This document shows positions 34,003-43,341 of a stretch of 64,000 bases of DNA, in pieces. The stretch is from positions 124,001-188,000 of the forward strand of contig NZ_JAAIIF010000005.1 in assembly GCF_012932675.1 (NCBI RefSeq), written 5' to 3'. Source of the DNA: Bifidobacterium erythrocebi (GTDB taxonomy: Bacteria > Actinomycetota > Actinomycetes > Actinomycetales > Bifidobacteriaceae). Below the pieces are notes generated by a model that had not been told where the DNA came from, made no database searches, and was given only the letters and a program-made list of their open reading frames with translations. The position numbers and the translations under genes are program-made. The stretch's first letter is position 1. The number at the start of each line of letters is the position of its first letter.

Positions 34003-35091
34003 ATGGTCACCGCACTCGAATTCGTCAGCCGATTGGGCCTTGGATGGAATCTGGGCAATACTTTCGATCCGATTCCCCTGAACGACGAACGGAACAGAAA
34101 AATCACCACCGGGGGAGTGTGGACTCCCGACGACCAGCAGCGACTATGGTTCAACAAGCCCTTCACCCGTCAATGCGCGTGCTACGTCAAACAGGCGGGC
34201 TTCGACACCATCCGCATCCCCGTGACATGGAAGGACTGGCAGGACCCGATCACCGGCGACGTGGACGACGTGTGGATGGACGCCGTGCAGCAAGCGGTCG
34301 ATTGGAGTTACGAGGCCGGTCTGAACGTGATCATCAACGTGCACCACGACGGCGGCAACGGGCCGTTCGGCTGGATCAGAACCGCCGAGAAACACTATCT
34401 TGGCGTCAGTTCGCGCTTCTCCGAACTCTGGCGGCAGATCGCCGCGCGATTCGCCGACTACGACCATCATCTGATCTTCGAAGGCGGCAACGAGATCTGC
34501 TTCCCGAGCGCATCCCATCAGGACACCGCCTACGAACTGCTCAACCAGCTCAACCAGACCTTCGTGGACGTGGTGCGCGCCAGCGGTTCCAAAAACGTGG
34601 ACCGTTTCCTGCTCATCCCCGGCTACAACACCGACACAGCGCTCACCTGCGATGCGCGCTTCCGTCTGCCGAAGGACTCCGCGCACGACAGGCTCATGGT
34701 CTCCATCCACTACTATTCGCCAGCCGAATTCGTGCTCGCCGAACACGACAGCACCTGGTGCACGCCGGTCGATCATTGGGGCAGCGACGCCGAAATCGCC
34801 GCCGTCGAAGCGGACTTCGCCAAGCAGAAGACACGATTCATCGACAACGGCGTGCCGGTCATCATCGGCGAATACGGCCTGCTGACCGAACCGATCGACC
34901 ATAAGGACCACGACAGCAACCTCGCCTGGCTGCGCACCGTCATCCGCTGCGCGCTCGGCAACGGCTCCTGCCCGATCCTGTGGGACACCTCCACCAAGGA
35001 GATGCGGTTCCTCGACCGCGAAACCGGTCGCTTCTTCGACCCGCAGGTCGAAGAGCTCTTCGCGCAGGCACGCGCATATTTGAAATCCTGA
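34003..35091 (+). CDS. GH5 endo-beta-glucanase-like enzyme, cytoplasmic
   Basis: A 362-residue GH5 enzyme. GLGWNLGNTFD opens the barrel. RIPVTWKDW, INVHHDGGNGPFGW, acid/base Glu164 in FEGGNEI and nucleophile Glu290 in PVIIGEYG are visible. This pattern resembles subfamily 4, which contains endoglucanases and xyloglucanases. No signal peptide or binding module is present, so it would trim imported oligosaccharides instead of attacking polymer outside the cell. ATG 34003 begins at the domain; AAAGGAG lies 13 bases upstream. It is followed 27 bases later by GH42. Confidence 0.85.
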   Translation: MVTALEFVSRLGLGWNLGNTFDPIPLNDERNRKITTGGVWTPDDQQRLWFNKPFTRQCACYVKQAGFDTIRIPVTWKDWQDPITGDVDDVWMDAVQQAVDWSYEAGLNVIINVHHDGGNGPFGWIRTAEKHYLGVSSRFSELWRQIAARFADYDHHLIFEGGNEICFPSASHQDTAYELLNQLNQTFVDVVRASGSKNVDRFLLIPGYNTDTALTCDARFRLPKDSAHDRLMVSIHYYSPAEFVLAEHDSTWCTPVDHWGSDAEIAAVEADFAKQKTRFIDNGVPVIIGEYGLLTEPIDHKDHDSNLAWLRTVIRCALGNGSCPILWDTSTKEMRFLDRETGRFFDPQVEELFAQARAYLKS

Positions 35092-35118
35092 CAACAACAA
35101 GGCAAAAGGAGAGACAAC

Positions 35119-37149
35119 ATGAAGCCGACATTCAGCAGCTTCCTGTTCGGCGGCGATTGGAATCCGGAACAGTGGCCCGAAGACACCTGGGAACATGACA
35201 TCGAAATGCTTGAGGACGCGCATATCAACGAGGCCACCATCAACGTGTTCTCGTGGGCGCTGCTTCAGCCCGCGGAGGACCGCTACGATTTCAGCATGCT
35301 CGACAGGATTGTCGCACTGCTGGTCAAGCACCATTTCAATATCGTGATGGCCACCGGCACCGCGGCACTGCCCGGCTGGATGGTACGCGAGCACCCCGAA
35401 GTGATCCGTACCGAGCAGAACGGCACCCGCCACGTCTTCGGCGGCCGCCATAATTTCTGCCCCACCTCCCCGTACTTCCGCAAGGTCTCCCGCGTGCTCG
35501 CGGCCCATGTGGCAGAACGCTACGCCGGCACCCCGGGTCTGGTCACCTGGCACGTGTGCAACGAGTACGGCGGCGGTGGCGGTCTGTGCTACTGCGAGCA
35601 GTGCGCCGAATCCTTCCGCGAGTGGCTCAAGGCCAAGTACGGTACCGTGGAGAACCTGAACAAGGCATGGTGCGCGAACTTCTGGAGCCACACGATCTAC
35701 GACTGGGCCGACGTGGTGCCGCCCGTCAGCTACGGCGACGGCATCAGCGACGCCAAATGCGTGGTCTCCGGCCTGCAGATGGATTACCGCCGTTTCCAAA
35801 GCCAGGCCCAGCTCGAATGCTACAAGAACGAGCGCGACGCAATCCGCGAATACGACGCCGCCACTCCGATCACCACGAACCTCATGGGCACGTTCAAGGA
35901 CCTCGACTACTTCGAGTGGGCCAAGGAGATGGACGTGGTCAGCTGGGACAACTACCCGGGCATGGACACTCCGCCGAGCTACACCGCCATGTGCCATGAT
36001 CTGATGCGCGGCATCGGCGGCAACAAGCCGTTCATGTTGATGGAGCAGACCCCGAACCAGCAGAACTGGTTCCCGTTCTGCAAGGTCAAGCGCCCAGGCG
36101 AGGTGCGCAAGCTCAGCTGGCAGGCCGTGGCCCATGGCGCCGACACCGTGCAGTTCTTCCAGATGAAGCAGTCCATCGGCGGCTGCGAACGCTTCCATGG
36201 CGCGGTCATCGCACACGACGGCACCGAGGAATCCCGCGTGTTCAAGGAGACTGCGGCGCTGGGCGAGGAACTGAGCCGCATCGGCAAGCGGATCATGGGC
36301 TCGCGCATCGAATCGCGCGTGGCCATCATGTTCGACTGGCAGAGCTACTGGTCGCTTGAGGGCTGCGTGGGCCCGACCGCCGGCTTCAACTATCCGAACG
36401 AGGTGCATCGCTTCTATCGCGCCCTGTGGCGTCGCAACGTGCCGGTCGATTTCATCGAGAGCACGGCATCGCTTGACGAACTCAAGAACTACGATCTGGT
36501 CATCGCGCCAGCGCTTATCACCGTGCTTCCGGGCGTGGCGGAAACGCTGGAATCCTATGTGGCCGATGGCGGCAGCTTCATCACCGGTTACATGGCCGGC
36601 ATCCACGACGAGCATGATCTCGTGGTGCCCGGAGGCTACCCGGGCAAGCTGCGTAAGCTCATGGGCGTGTGGGTAGAGGAGATCGACGCGCTCGCACCGG
36701 ACGAGACCATCGAAGTGCACGGCGATGTGGTCGATGCCAAGGGCGAGATCGTGGCGAGCATCATCCACCGTGAGGGTGCCGAACGGCTTGCCTCGTATGG
36801 CGGCAACGAATTCTATGCCGGCCATTCCGCGCTCACCGTCAACACGTACGGCAAGGGCAAGGCCTATTTCGTCGGCACCCCGCTGGACGAGACCGGCATG
36901 AGCGCCTTCATGGCGCCGATCATCCAGCAGCTCGGGCTGAAGTCGTTCGACACCCCGGAGGACGTGAGCCTGTCCATCCGCCATGCCGATGACGGCACAC
37001 GGTACGCGTTCCTGATCAACCAGTCGGCCAATGGCAAGCAGCTGTACCTCAGCGAGCTTGACGGCGGCAAGGAGCTGCTTGGCGACTCCGTTGTCGACGG
37101 CGTGATCTCGCTCAAGCCGTACGGTGTGGATGTGATCGCGTTGCAGTGA
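35119..37149 (+). CDS. GH42 beta-galactosidase, cytoplasmic
   Basis: A 676-residue GH42 enzyme. FLFGGDWNPEQWPEDTWEHDIEML is the N-terminal signature. Acid/base is Glu149 in HVCNEYG and nucleophile Glu309 in FMLMEQTPNQQNW. Cys residues in NFCPTSP and CYCEQC match the family zinc site. The glutamine-amidotransferase-like middle domain and a C-terminal beta domain follow. AAAGGAG precedes the ATG. GH42 enzymes of bifidobacteria act on diverse galactosides; here removal of galactose from xyloglucan side chains is inferred from the neighbours. Confidence 0.93.
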   Translation: MKPTFSSFLFGGDWNPEQWPEDTWEHDIEMLEDAHINEATINVFSWALLQPAEDRYDFSMLDRIVALLVKHHFNIVMATGTAALPGWMVREHPEVIRTEQNGTRHVFGGRHNFCPTSPYFRKVSRVLAAHVAERYAGTPGLVTWHVCNEYGGGGGLCYCEQCAESFREWLKAKYGTVENLNKAWCANFWSHTIYDWADVVPPVSYGDGISDAKCVVSGLQMDYRRFQSQAQLECYKNERDAIREYDAATPITTNLMGTFKDLDYFEWAKEMDVVSWDNYPGMDTPPSYTAMCHDLMRGIGGNKPFMLMEQTPNQQNWFPFCKVKRPGEVRKLSWQAVAHGADTVQFFQMKQSIGGCERFHGAVIAHDGTEESRVFKETAALGEELSRIGKRIMGSRIESRVAIMFDWQSYWSLEGCVGPTAGFNYPNEVHRFYRALWRRNVPVDFIESTASLDELKNYDLVIAPALITVLPGVAETLESYVADGGSFITGYMAGIHDEHDLVVPGGYPGKLRKLMGVWVEEIDALAPDETIEVHGDVVDAKGEIVASIIHREGAERLASYGGNEFYAGHSALTVNTYGKGKAYFVGTPLDETGMSAFMAPIIQQLGLKSFDTPEDVSLSIRHADDGTRYAFLINQSANGKQLYLSELDGGKELLGDSVVDGVISLKPYGVDVIALQ

Positions 37150-37154
37150 TCGAA

Positions 37155-37286
37155 GGCCTGTATCGGTTGGCAACGGCCGATACAGGCCGATACGGACCGA
37201 ACGGTGCCTTTGGATAGCGCCTTTGGATAGCACCGAATGTTTCAGCATATGAAGGAAGGCCGATGCCCTGATGGACATCGGCCTTC
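37155..37286. terminator. Two hairpins between GH42 and the convergent wall-protein gene
   Basis: The first stem is 12 bp (37155-37166 with 37177-37188), six bases past the GH42 stop. The second is 11 bp (37255-37265 with 37276-37286). A short tandem duplication of GCCTTTGGATAGC lies between them near 37205-37231. The arrangement separates the two convergent genes. Confidence 0.65.
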
Positions 37287-37361
37287 TCTCATATCACCTT
37301 AGAGGAATCAGCCTTGTGATTCCGGTTCCACGTAGGCGGTCGCGGAATCACAGGACAGGCG

Positions 37362-40154
37362 TCACGCCTGCTTCTTCCTCAGCATGATGGCAGCGCCAAG
37401 CAGCAGTGCCGCGGCACCCGCGATCACGATGGCGGCGATCGGCGCACCGGTGTTGGCGGTCTCCGCATCGCTCTTCGCGCCGTTGCCGTCGTTCTTGCCG
37501 TCGGTCTTGGTGTTGTTCTTGCTGTCGGCGGGCTTGGTCGGCTGGCTCGGGGTCACGGGTTCGGCGGAATCCTTCTCGAACACGGCCTGGACGGAAACGC
37601 TGCCGTCGGGCATGGTGAAGGCGTTGTCCTCAACGGTGACGCCGCCCTTGAGCACCTTCCATTCCTTGAAGTGGTAGCCCTTGTCCGCGGTCGCGGTCAG
37701 CGTGACCTTGTCGCCCTTGGCTGCGCGCTCGGCGCTCGCGGAGGCGGAGCCGCCCTCGGTGACGGAGACGTTCACGGCGTACTGCGTATCGCGCACGCGC
37801 CACAGCTGGGTGCCGTAGAACGGGTTCGCGGTGCCGACCACCATGTAGTCGTCGGTGTCGCAGAAGATACGCAGGCCGTGGTTGAACGGGTCGCCGAAGC
37901 CTTCATCGGTGACGGTGCCGACGGTCACGCCCTCGTTCGCGGCGGAACGGTCGGTGATCTCGAACAGGTTGAAGCCGCGCTTGGACTTGGTCAGGTACGG
38001 CAGGGACTTGGCGTAGGCCTTGAGGTTGGCCTTGCTGGTCAGCTTGACGAGCATCTCGTACAGACCCTTGAACTTGTCGGGGATGATGTCGGAGATGCCG
38101 GAGAATGCGTCCACGACCTCGCCGTAGGCGTTGGCGAAGTCGGCGGAGCCCTTGTCGCCCAGCTGGGAGCCGAGGGTGTCGAGCTCGTTGTTGATGTCGA
38201 AGAGCTGCGAGGCCTCATCGGCGGAATTGGAGGCGGCCAGGCTGCCGGGAACGATGCTGCCGTCCTTGATGCCGTCGACCAGTTCCTGGGTCTGCTCCTT
38301 GGTCAGGTCGATCGCCTTGGCGGAGGAGACGGACTTGGAGTCGGCGGTCTGCGGCTGGGCTGCGGAGGCGTCCTTGCCGGCCTGGGTGCGGGCCCAATCG
38401 ACCAGCGCTTCCGGATCGTCGGTGGACGGCATGGCCTGGGTGGACACCTTGGCATTCTGATCGGCGCTTTGCGTGCTGACGGCGGAGGCCGGATCGGTCG
38501 GGCCCATGCCCCACAGCAGGCGCAGGAACACGCGCAGGTAGTGGACGGTGTTGTTCCAGTCCTTCTCGCTCATGTTGAGGATGTCGCCGTTGGTGAACTG
38601 GGCGATCGGCTCCAGCAGGGTGGTGGTGTTCATGGTGGACAGGTACATCTTGCCCTCGTGAACGGTGGTCTGCCAGGTGTACTGGTTCATGTGGTTGTCG
38701 TAACCGCTGCCCAGGCCGGTGGAGCCGCCCTTCGGGAAGGTGTCGTTGGCGTCGCCCACGAGCATCTCGACGTTCTCGTTCTTGTCCATACGGTACAGGT
38801 TGACGGACTGTTCGAGGTTGGTGGCCTGGGTCACGAAGTTGCTCTTGGTGACGAAGCCCTGCAGAGCGCTGGACACGTCGTTGTAGTCGCCGATGTACAG
38901 GTGGTCGCCGTAGACCTGCAGGGTGCAGGCGCCGGCGCTCACGCGGCTCTTATCAAGACCGTAGTAGTACTTGGCGCCCTTGGAGGTGTCGCCCGCAAGC
39001 GGACGCCAGGTCCAGTCGGCCTTGTTGGTGGAATCGCCCTTGTTCTCGCCCACGTAGATGGCGAAGGAGCGCATGGTGCCGGTCTTCTCGTTCAGGGTGC
39101 TGGTGTCGCCGGTGCAGACCACGACGTACAGCTTGCCGTTGAATTCCTGCACCTGGTAGATGCCGCCGCCGCCATTGACGTCCTGGCGGTGGATGGCGGG
39201 CAGGTTGTCGAAGCTCGCCATGTCGGCGATCACCTTGTAGGAGTTCGGATCGGACGGGGTCTTGGAGGCCACGAGCAGCGCCTGGCCCTTGCCGTCGGCG
39301 GTCGGCTTGAGGTCGCCGGCGATCAGGGTGTTGCCGAAGGAGCCGATGGCGCGGGTGGAGGTGAACACGTTGCCCTTGACCAGGGAGCGGAAGCCGTCGA
39401 CGTCGACGCTGTCGTACACCTTGGTGAGCTTGTCGTTATTGGCCGGGTCGATCTCGTAGATGCACGGGAAGCCGTTCTGCACGGCCATGGCGGTCTGGAT
39501 CTCCTGCTGGCTCAGGTCCTTGTTGTTGGTATCCATGACCATGCCCTCGAAGTACAGCTTGCCGTTCATCTTGAAGGCGCTGCGGAAGGTCGGGATCACG
39601 CCCTTGCCACCGGCGATGCCGGCGCTCTTGGACATGAGGATCTTGGTCTCGCCGGTCTTCACGTTGAACTTGAACAGCATGCCGCCGGCGCTGTTGCCGT
39701 CCGGCTCGCCGAGGTACATGTTGCCCGCGTACATGGTCTGGATGAGCGCGGTGGCCTGCTTGGCGGTCAGGCCCATGCCCGTCATGTCACGGCTCAGGAT
39801 GGCCTGCACGCCGAGGCCGCCGTACATGGTGCCGATGTAGACCCAGTCGCCGGAGGATGCGGCGGCGTAGCTGTAGGACTGGCCGCGGTCGCCGTTGCCG
39901 GTGGCGCTCAGGCCCGCGGTGTAGGGGGCGATGGTGCCGTTGCCGGCGTAATCGACCACGCCGTCGGCCTGGCTCAGTCCCTGATCGGCATGGCTGATCT
40001 TCTCGAAGGTCATGCCGTTGCTGTTCTGGGAATTGTAGGTGTACTGGGGAGTCAGGCTGGCGGATTCGTCAGCCATGGCGGTGGCCGGGATGCCGGCGAG
40101 GGCCGTTGCACAAGCGACAATTGCGCCAAGGCATGCGATTGCCTTGTTTCTCAT
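37362..40154 (-). CDS. Large secreted, wall-anchored protein with a beta-rich ectodomain and an InlB-type repeat
   Basis: A 930-residue surface protein. Signal peptide residues 1-28 end AMA before DES. The ectodomain to about 430 has repeated blades of the type GDWVYIGTMYGGLG and NGKLYVVVCTGD, which look like a beta-propeller. A helical low-complexity middle (about 480-690) follows, then NPFYGTQLWRVRD, a bacterial repeat (GYHFKEWKVLKGGVTVEDNAFTMPDGSVSVQAVF), a Pro/Lys/Asp-rich wall spacer, TANTG, a hydrophobic span and RKKQA. The sorting motif departs from LPxTG. The function is unknown; it may bind glycan or host surface. AGGAG precedes the ATG. It sits inside the glycan locus on the opposite strand. 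Confidence 0.75.
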   Translation of the reverse strand: MRNKAIACLGAIVACATALAGIPATAMADESASLTPQYTYNSQNSNGMTFEKISHADQGLSQADGVVDYAGNGTIAPYTAGLSATGNGDRGQSYSYAAASSGDWVYIGTMYGGLGVQAILSRDMTGMGLTAKQATALIQTMYAGNMYLGEPDGNSAGGMLFKFNVKTGETKILMSKSAGIAGGKGVIPTFRSAFKMNGKLYFEGMVMDTNNKDLSQQEIQTAMAVQNGFPCIYEIDPANNDKLTKVYDSVDVDGFRSLVKGNVFTSTRAIGSFGNTLIAGDLKPTADGKGQALLVASKTPSDPNSYKVIADMASFDNLPAIHRQDVNGGGGIYQVQEFNGKLYVVVCTGDTSTLNEKTGTMRSFAIYVGENKGDSTNKADWTWRPLAGDTSKGAKYYYGLDKSRVSAGACTLQVYGDHLYIGDYNDVSSALQGFVTKSNFVTQATNLEQSVNLYRMDKNENVEMLVGDANDTFPKGGSTGLGSGYDNHMNQYTWQTTVHEGKMYLSTMNTTTLLEPIAQFTNGDILNMSEKDWNNTVHYLRVFLRLLWGMGPTDPASAVSTQSADQNAKVSTQAMPSTDDPEALVDWARTQAGKDASAAQPQTADSKSVSSAKAIDLTKEQTQELVDGIKDGSIVPGSLAASNSADEASQLFDINNELDTLGSQLGDKGSADFANAYGEVVDAFSGISDIIPDKFKGLYEMLVKLTSKANLKAYAKSLPYLTKSKRGFNLFEITDRSAANEGVTVGTVTDEGFGDPFNHGLRIFCDTDDYMVVGTANPFYGTQLWRVRDTQYAVNVSVTEGGSASASAERAAKGDKVTLTATADKGYHFKEWKVLKGGVTVEDNAFTMPDGSVSVQAVFEKDSAEPVTPSQPTKPADSKNNTKTDGKNDGNGAKSDAETANTGAPIAAIVIAGAAALLLGAAIMLRKKQA

Positions 40155-40507
40155 CTATTTCTCCTGTCTTGACGAGACGCGATGCGTCATCGGTGGAGGC
40201 AACGAGGGGGCTCCTGCCATGCCGGGCGGGGAGTCATGAAATCGTAAAAAAGACGGTGCCTCCGGCATTCAACGGTATCGACAATTGTTGACAAGGCGTC
40301 ATGGTCGATGTCTCGTGGAAGCAGACGGATATGGTACGGAATCGATGGTGATTGCGTTGTCTCCGGCGTGCATGCACGTCTGTTCAAGGCGCGGAAGGGG
40401 GGATTGACGGGGGTGTATCGAGGGGTGAGCGGAAGCGCTTGAGTAGAATCGCAAACGCTATAATATTCAAAGGCCGGAATTCTATTAAAGACAGGTTAGA
40501 TAACGAT
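40155..40507. other. Divergent region between the wall protein and the ROK kinase genes
   Basis: A 353-base gap with divergent promoters. On the plus strand GCTTGA (40437-40442) and TATAAT (40459-40464) with a 16-base spacer form a promoter. GGAAGCGCTTGA (40431-40442), a LacI-family-like palindrome centred on AGCGCT, overlaps the -35. I see no open reading frame with support and none of the TATTTAT-N6-ATAAATA sites here. Confidence 0.55.
40431..40464 (+). promoter_or_regulatory. Promoter of the ROK kinase gene with LacI-type palindrome
   Basis: AAGCGCTT is centred at 40436-40437 and overlaps the -35 box; TATAAT is at 40459-40464. The layout suggests repression by a LacI-family protein not encoded in the window. 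Confidence 0.6.
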
Positions 40508-41419
40508 ATGACTGCGAAGAAGCGCATCCTTGCGTTCGAGATCGGAACGTTCTTCACCCGGTATGTGGTGTTCGAGGACGGGCGAATGGGTATCCCCGGC
40601 ACTATCGCCACGCCGGTCGACAGCATCGAATCCTTCTATCAGGCGCTCGCGCACATCGCCAACGGGCAGCGTTTCCCCATTGACGGCATCGCCATGAGCG
40701 TGCCTGGCTTCATCGACGTGGATAAGCAGGTGGCGGTCACCGCCGGCGCATTGGGCATGCTGTACAAGCATGAGATCGGCAAGGAACTGCAGGAATATCT
40801 CGACAACCCGGTGCCCACCTGGATGGAGAACGACGCCAACTGCGCGGCCATGGCGGAAAAGCTCAGCGGCAATGCCGTCAAGCTTGACGATTTCGCGCTG
40901 ATCACCATCGACAGCGGCGTGGGCGGCGCGCTGTTCCTGGACGGCAAGATCCGCCGCGGCAAGGATTGGCGTGCCGGCGAGCTCGGCATGATGATCCCGA
41001 ACTACGAGACCGGCGGGTTCAGCACCATGCAGGATTACCTGTCGACCATCGTGCTTGCGGAGGACTATTCCAAGGAATTCGACGTGCCGACCGGCTCCAT
41101 CGTGCCGGCCACGTTGTTCCACCGTCTCGACGAGCCGCGCGTGCGCAAGATCGTGGATCGCTGGATCGACTATCTCGCCATCGGCATCTTCAACATCGTC
41201 GCCGTGACCGACCCGGAATGCGTGCTGCTGGGCGGAGGCATCTGCCGCGAGCAGCAGCTGTTGCCGCTGGTGAACGCCGCGCTCGACAAGATCGCGCAGT
41301 GGAGCGATTTCCGCACGGTCATCAAGCGTTGCCGTCACACGAACAACGCCGGTCTGATCGGTGCCTACTACGCCTTCGAAACCGAAGTCGAGGGCCTGGA
41401 AAAGGTTCCGATCCACTGA
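40508..41419 (+). CDS. ROK-family sugar kinase without helix-turn-helix
   Basis: A 303-residue ROK protein. LAFEIGTFFTRYVVFE is a variant phosphate-1 loop, followed by MENDANCAAMAE, TIDSGVGGALFLDGKIRRGKDWRAGELG and VLLGGGICREQ. No DNA-binding domain is present, so it is expected to phosphorylate a sugar such as glucose. The usual zinc motif CxCGxxGCxE after the GE(L/I)G His is missing: the stretch reads GELGMMIPNYETGGFSTMQDYLS. Substrate and activity are therefore uncertain. ATG 40508 follows a weak ribosome site. It converges with the TetR gene. Confidence 0.8.
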   Translation: MTAKKRILAFEIGTFFTRYVVFEDGRMGIPGTIATPVDSIESFYQALAHIANGQRFPIDGIAMSVPGFIDVDKQVAVTAGALGMLYKHEIGKELQEYLDNPVPTWMENDANCAAMAEKLSGNAVKLDDFALITIDSGVGGALFLDGKIRRGKDWRAGELGMMIPNYETGGFSTMQDYLSTIVLAEDYSKEFDVPTGSIVPATLFHRLDEPRVRKIVDRWIDYLAIGIFNIVAVTDPECVLLGGGICREQQLLPLVNAALDKIAQWSDFRTVIKRCRHTNNAGLIGAYYAFETEVEGLEKVPIH

Positions 41420-41474
41420 TTCACGGGACCACGCGGCTCGGGGGAGGCGAATGCCTTTCGAGGCTTGAATGACG

Positions 41475-42281
41475 CTACTGGCGTGCCGACAGGGTGAGCG
41501 GCAGCAGGCAGCGGTCCGGTGCCGGGTCGTATTCGCTCGGGTCGGTGAAGCCAGCCCACTCGCTTGGCGGGAAGATGATGTCGGAGATCGATATCCATTC
41601 CTCAAGCAGATTCAGCGAATCGTCGCCCAGCCAACGGTACTGCAAGCCGTCCATGGCGCTCATCGCCAGCGTATACAGGTCATAGAACCGGTCCTCGTCC
41701 ACATCGGGCGGCAGGATCCAGTTCATCGAACCGATCATCTCCCAATTGCGCATATGACGGCCGATGAAGAAACTGTGCGCCGGATGCGTCGGGCTGAGCG
41801 CCTCGCCGTTGAGCACGGAATACAGCTGCACCAGCTCCGGTCGCTGCAGATTGTACAGCGCTATGTTCAGGCAGTAGCGGGGGTAGAAGTACACGCGGTG
41901 GCCGTCATTGTCGGTGACGCCTGCGGTCACCGCGTTGTATTCGTCGGCATCGGGGGTGTCGTAGCATTCCGACAGCACCATGTTGAGCAGGTCGTCCTTC
42001 GACGAGATGTAGTGGTAGAGCGCGGCCTCGGTGATGCCGATCTCATCGGCGATGTCCTGCAGGCTCATGCCCCAGAATCCCTTGGTGGCAAGGATCTTGA
42101 CCGCCGCCTGGAGGATCTGCAGGTGGCGCTCCTCCTGGCTCATGCGCTTCTTCTTCTCGAAGGTCTTGCCGGCCAGGGCGTTGCGCGCCTGGACGGCATA
42201 TGGGGTCGAGCTGTTGACGCGTGAAGCCGCAGGCCAGTTGTCCTGTTCCTGCAGAAACCGGTTCCATGCCGCGACGCTCAT
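41475..42281 (-). CDS. TetR/AcrR-family regulator, candidate master regulator of the glycan locus
   Basis: A 268-residue regulator. After a 40-residue N-terminal extension comes the TetR DNA-binding domain: RHLQILQAAVKILATKGFWGMSLQDIADEIGITEAALYHYISSKDDLLNMVL. The C-terminal ligand domain of about 160 residues is helical and has no close signature. AAGGAGA precedes the ATG. It is encoded among the glycan genes, and AT-rich palindromes such as the four TATTTAT-N6-ATAAATA sites are typical TetR-type targets. That link is inferred; the ROK regulator at 21551 is the alternative. Confidence 0.88.
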   Translation of the reverse strand: MSVAAWNRFLQEQDNWPAASRVNSSTPYAVQARNALAGKTFEKKKRMSQEERHLQILQAAVKILATKGFWGMSLQDIADEIGITEAALYHYISSKDDLLNMVLSECYDTPDADEYNAVTAGVTDNDGHRVYFYPRYCLNIALYNLQRPELVQLYSVLNGEALSPTHPAHSFFIGRHMRNWEMIGSMNWILPPDVDEDRFYDLYTLAMSAMDGLQYRWLGDDSLNLLEEWISISDIIFPPSEWAGFTDPSEYDPAPDRCLLPLTLSARQ

Positions 42282-42377
42282 TCGATCTCCTTCGAAAACG
42301 GTGGTGCTTGGGGTGTTGTCCTTACTGTACTCCGGCGCATGATTATCGGAATATGCGGCCGCGCGATGCCGCCGCGA

Positions 42378-43199
42378 TCACTTCGCGAACGTCCTGTGCA
42401 TCCAGGCGATCGCAAGTTTCGGCCATACCTGCACGCACGGTTCGATGCCGTTCACGCCCTGCCAGGCCGTTTCGGCGTTGCCCAGCGCCAGGCCGTGGCC
42501 GCCTTCGGGGAACAGATGCGCCTCGATGCTCACGCCGGCCTTCTTGCAGGCGTCGATGAGCATCAGCGTGTTCTCGCACGGCACGCAGCCGTCGGGGAGC
42601 GTGTGCCAGACAAAGACCGGCGGGGTCTTGGCGTCGATGTGCTTCTCGATGGAGACGGCGTCAAGCGCCTCCTTGTCGTCCTTCTTCTCGCCGAGCAGCG
42701 CGTCGAAGCTGCCGCGGTGCGCAAGAGGACCGGAGGTGATCACCGGGTAGGAGAGCATCAGGGCGTTCGGACGCACGCCATCCGGGTCGTAGCCGTGTGC
42801 CGCGATCACGTCGTCGCTGGCGCTGGTCGCCAGGTTGGCGGCGAGATGGCCGCCTGCGGAGAAGCCGATCACGGCGATCGCGTCGGCGTCCACATGCCAT
42901 TCGGCGGCATGGTCGCGGATGCGCTTCATCGCCTCGGCCGCTTCCAGCAGCGCGACGGGGAACACGGAGGGCTTGACGGAATAGCGCAGCACGAAGGCGT
43001 TGAAGCCCGCTGCAAGGAACTGCATGGCGATCGGCTCGGCCTCGCGGTCGGAGGTCATCTCATAGCCGCCGCCGGGAATCACCAGCACGGACGGACGTAC
43101 ACGGTCGGGAACGATCTCCTCGCTGTTGTCGAGACAATATCCGACGAACTTGGCACGGCTGCCGTCGATGCCGGCGATCTCATCTTCGAAGTACTGCAT
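42378..43199 (-). CDS. Alpha/beta-hydrolase esterase (acetyl esterase-like)
   Basis: A 273-residue cytosolic alpha/beta hydrolase. The oxyanion loop is IPGGGYEM (41-48), the nucleophile Ser114 is in GFSAGG, and Asp202 (PDGCVP) and His234 (GGHGL) complete the triad. It resembles small acetyl-xylan-esterase-like enzymes found in glycan loci. With acetylated xyloglucan as substrate it would strip O-acetyl groups before the glycosidases. It lies between GH94 and TetR on the same strand, separated from GH94 by a strong hairpin. Confidence 0.82.
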   Translation of the reverse strand: MQYFEDEIAGIDGSRAKFVGYCLDNSEEIVPDRVRPSVLVIPGGGYEMTSDREAEPIAMQFLAAGFNAFVLRYSVKPSVFPVALLEAAEAMKRIRDHAAEWHVDADAIAVIGFSAGGHLAANLATSASDDVIAAHGYDPDGVRPNALMLSYPVITSGPLAHRGSFDALLGEKKDDKEALDAVSIEKHIDAKTPPVFVWHTLPDGCVPCENTLMLIDACKKAGVSIEAHLFPEGGHGLALGNAETAWQGVNGIEPCVQVWPKLAIAWMHRTFAK

Positions 43200-43277
43200 T
43201 GATTCATCCTTTCATCGGTGCGGACGCACCGCATTGAAGACTTCCATGCTATGCGCATGGGTACGGAATGTTGCGGA

Positions 43278-43327
43278 AACGCCGTGGCGGGCGGGCACCG
43301 TTTCGGGTACCCGCCCGCCACGGCGTT
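43278..43327 (-). terminator. Strong hairpin between GH94 and the esterase gene
   Basis: A perfect 18-bp GC-rich stem (43278-43295 with 43310-43327) and a 14-base loop lie 15 bases past the GH94 stop on the minus strand. TTT follows. It should separate GH94 from the esterase and TetR genes. Confidence 0.8.
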
Positions 43328-43341
43328 CATATCGCGACCCG

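Noticed and set aside
34144..37278. Very long antisense open frame (over 1000 codons) opposite GH5 and GH42
   Set aside because: Shadow of high-GC coding sequence; the plus strand carries clear GH5 and GH42 families. Similar long shadows opposite folBK, ettA, the wall protein and GH94 were rejected for the same reason.
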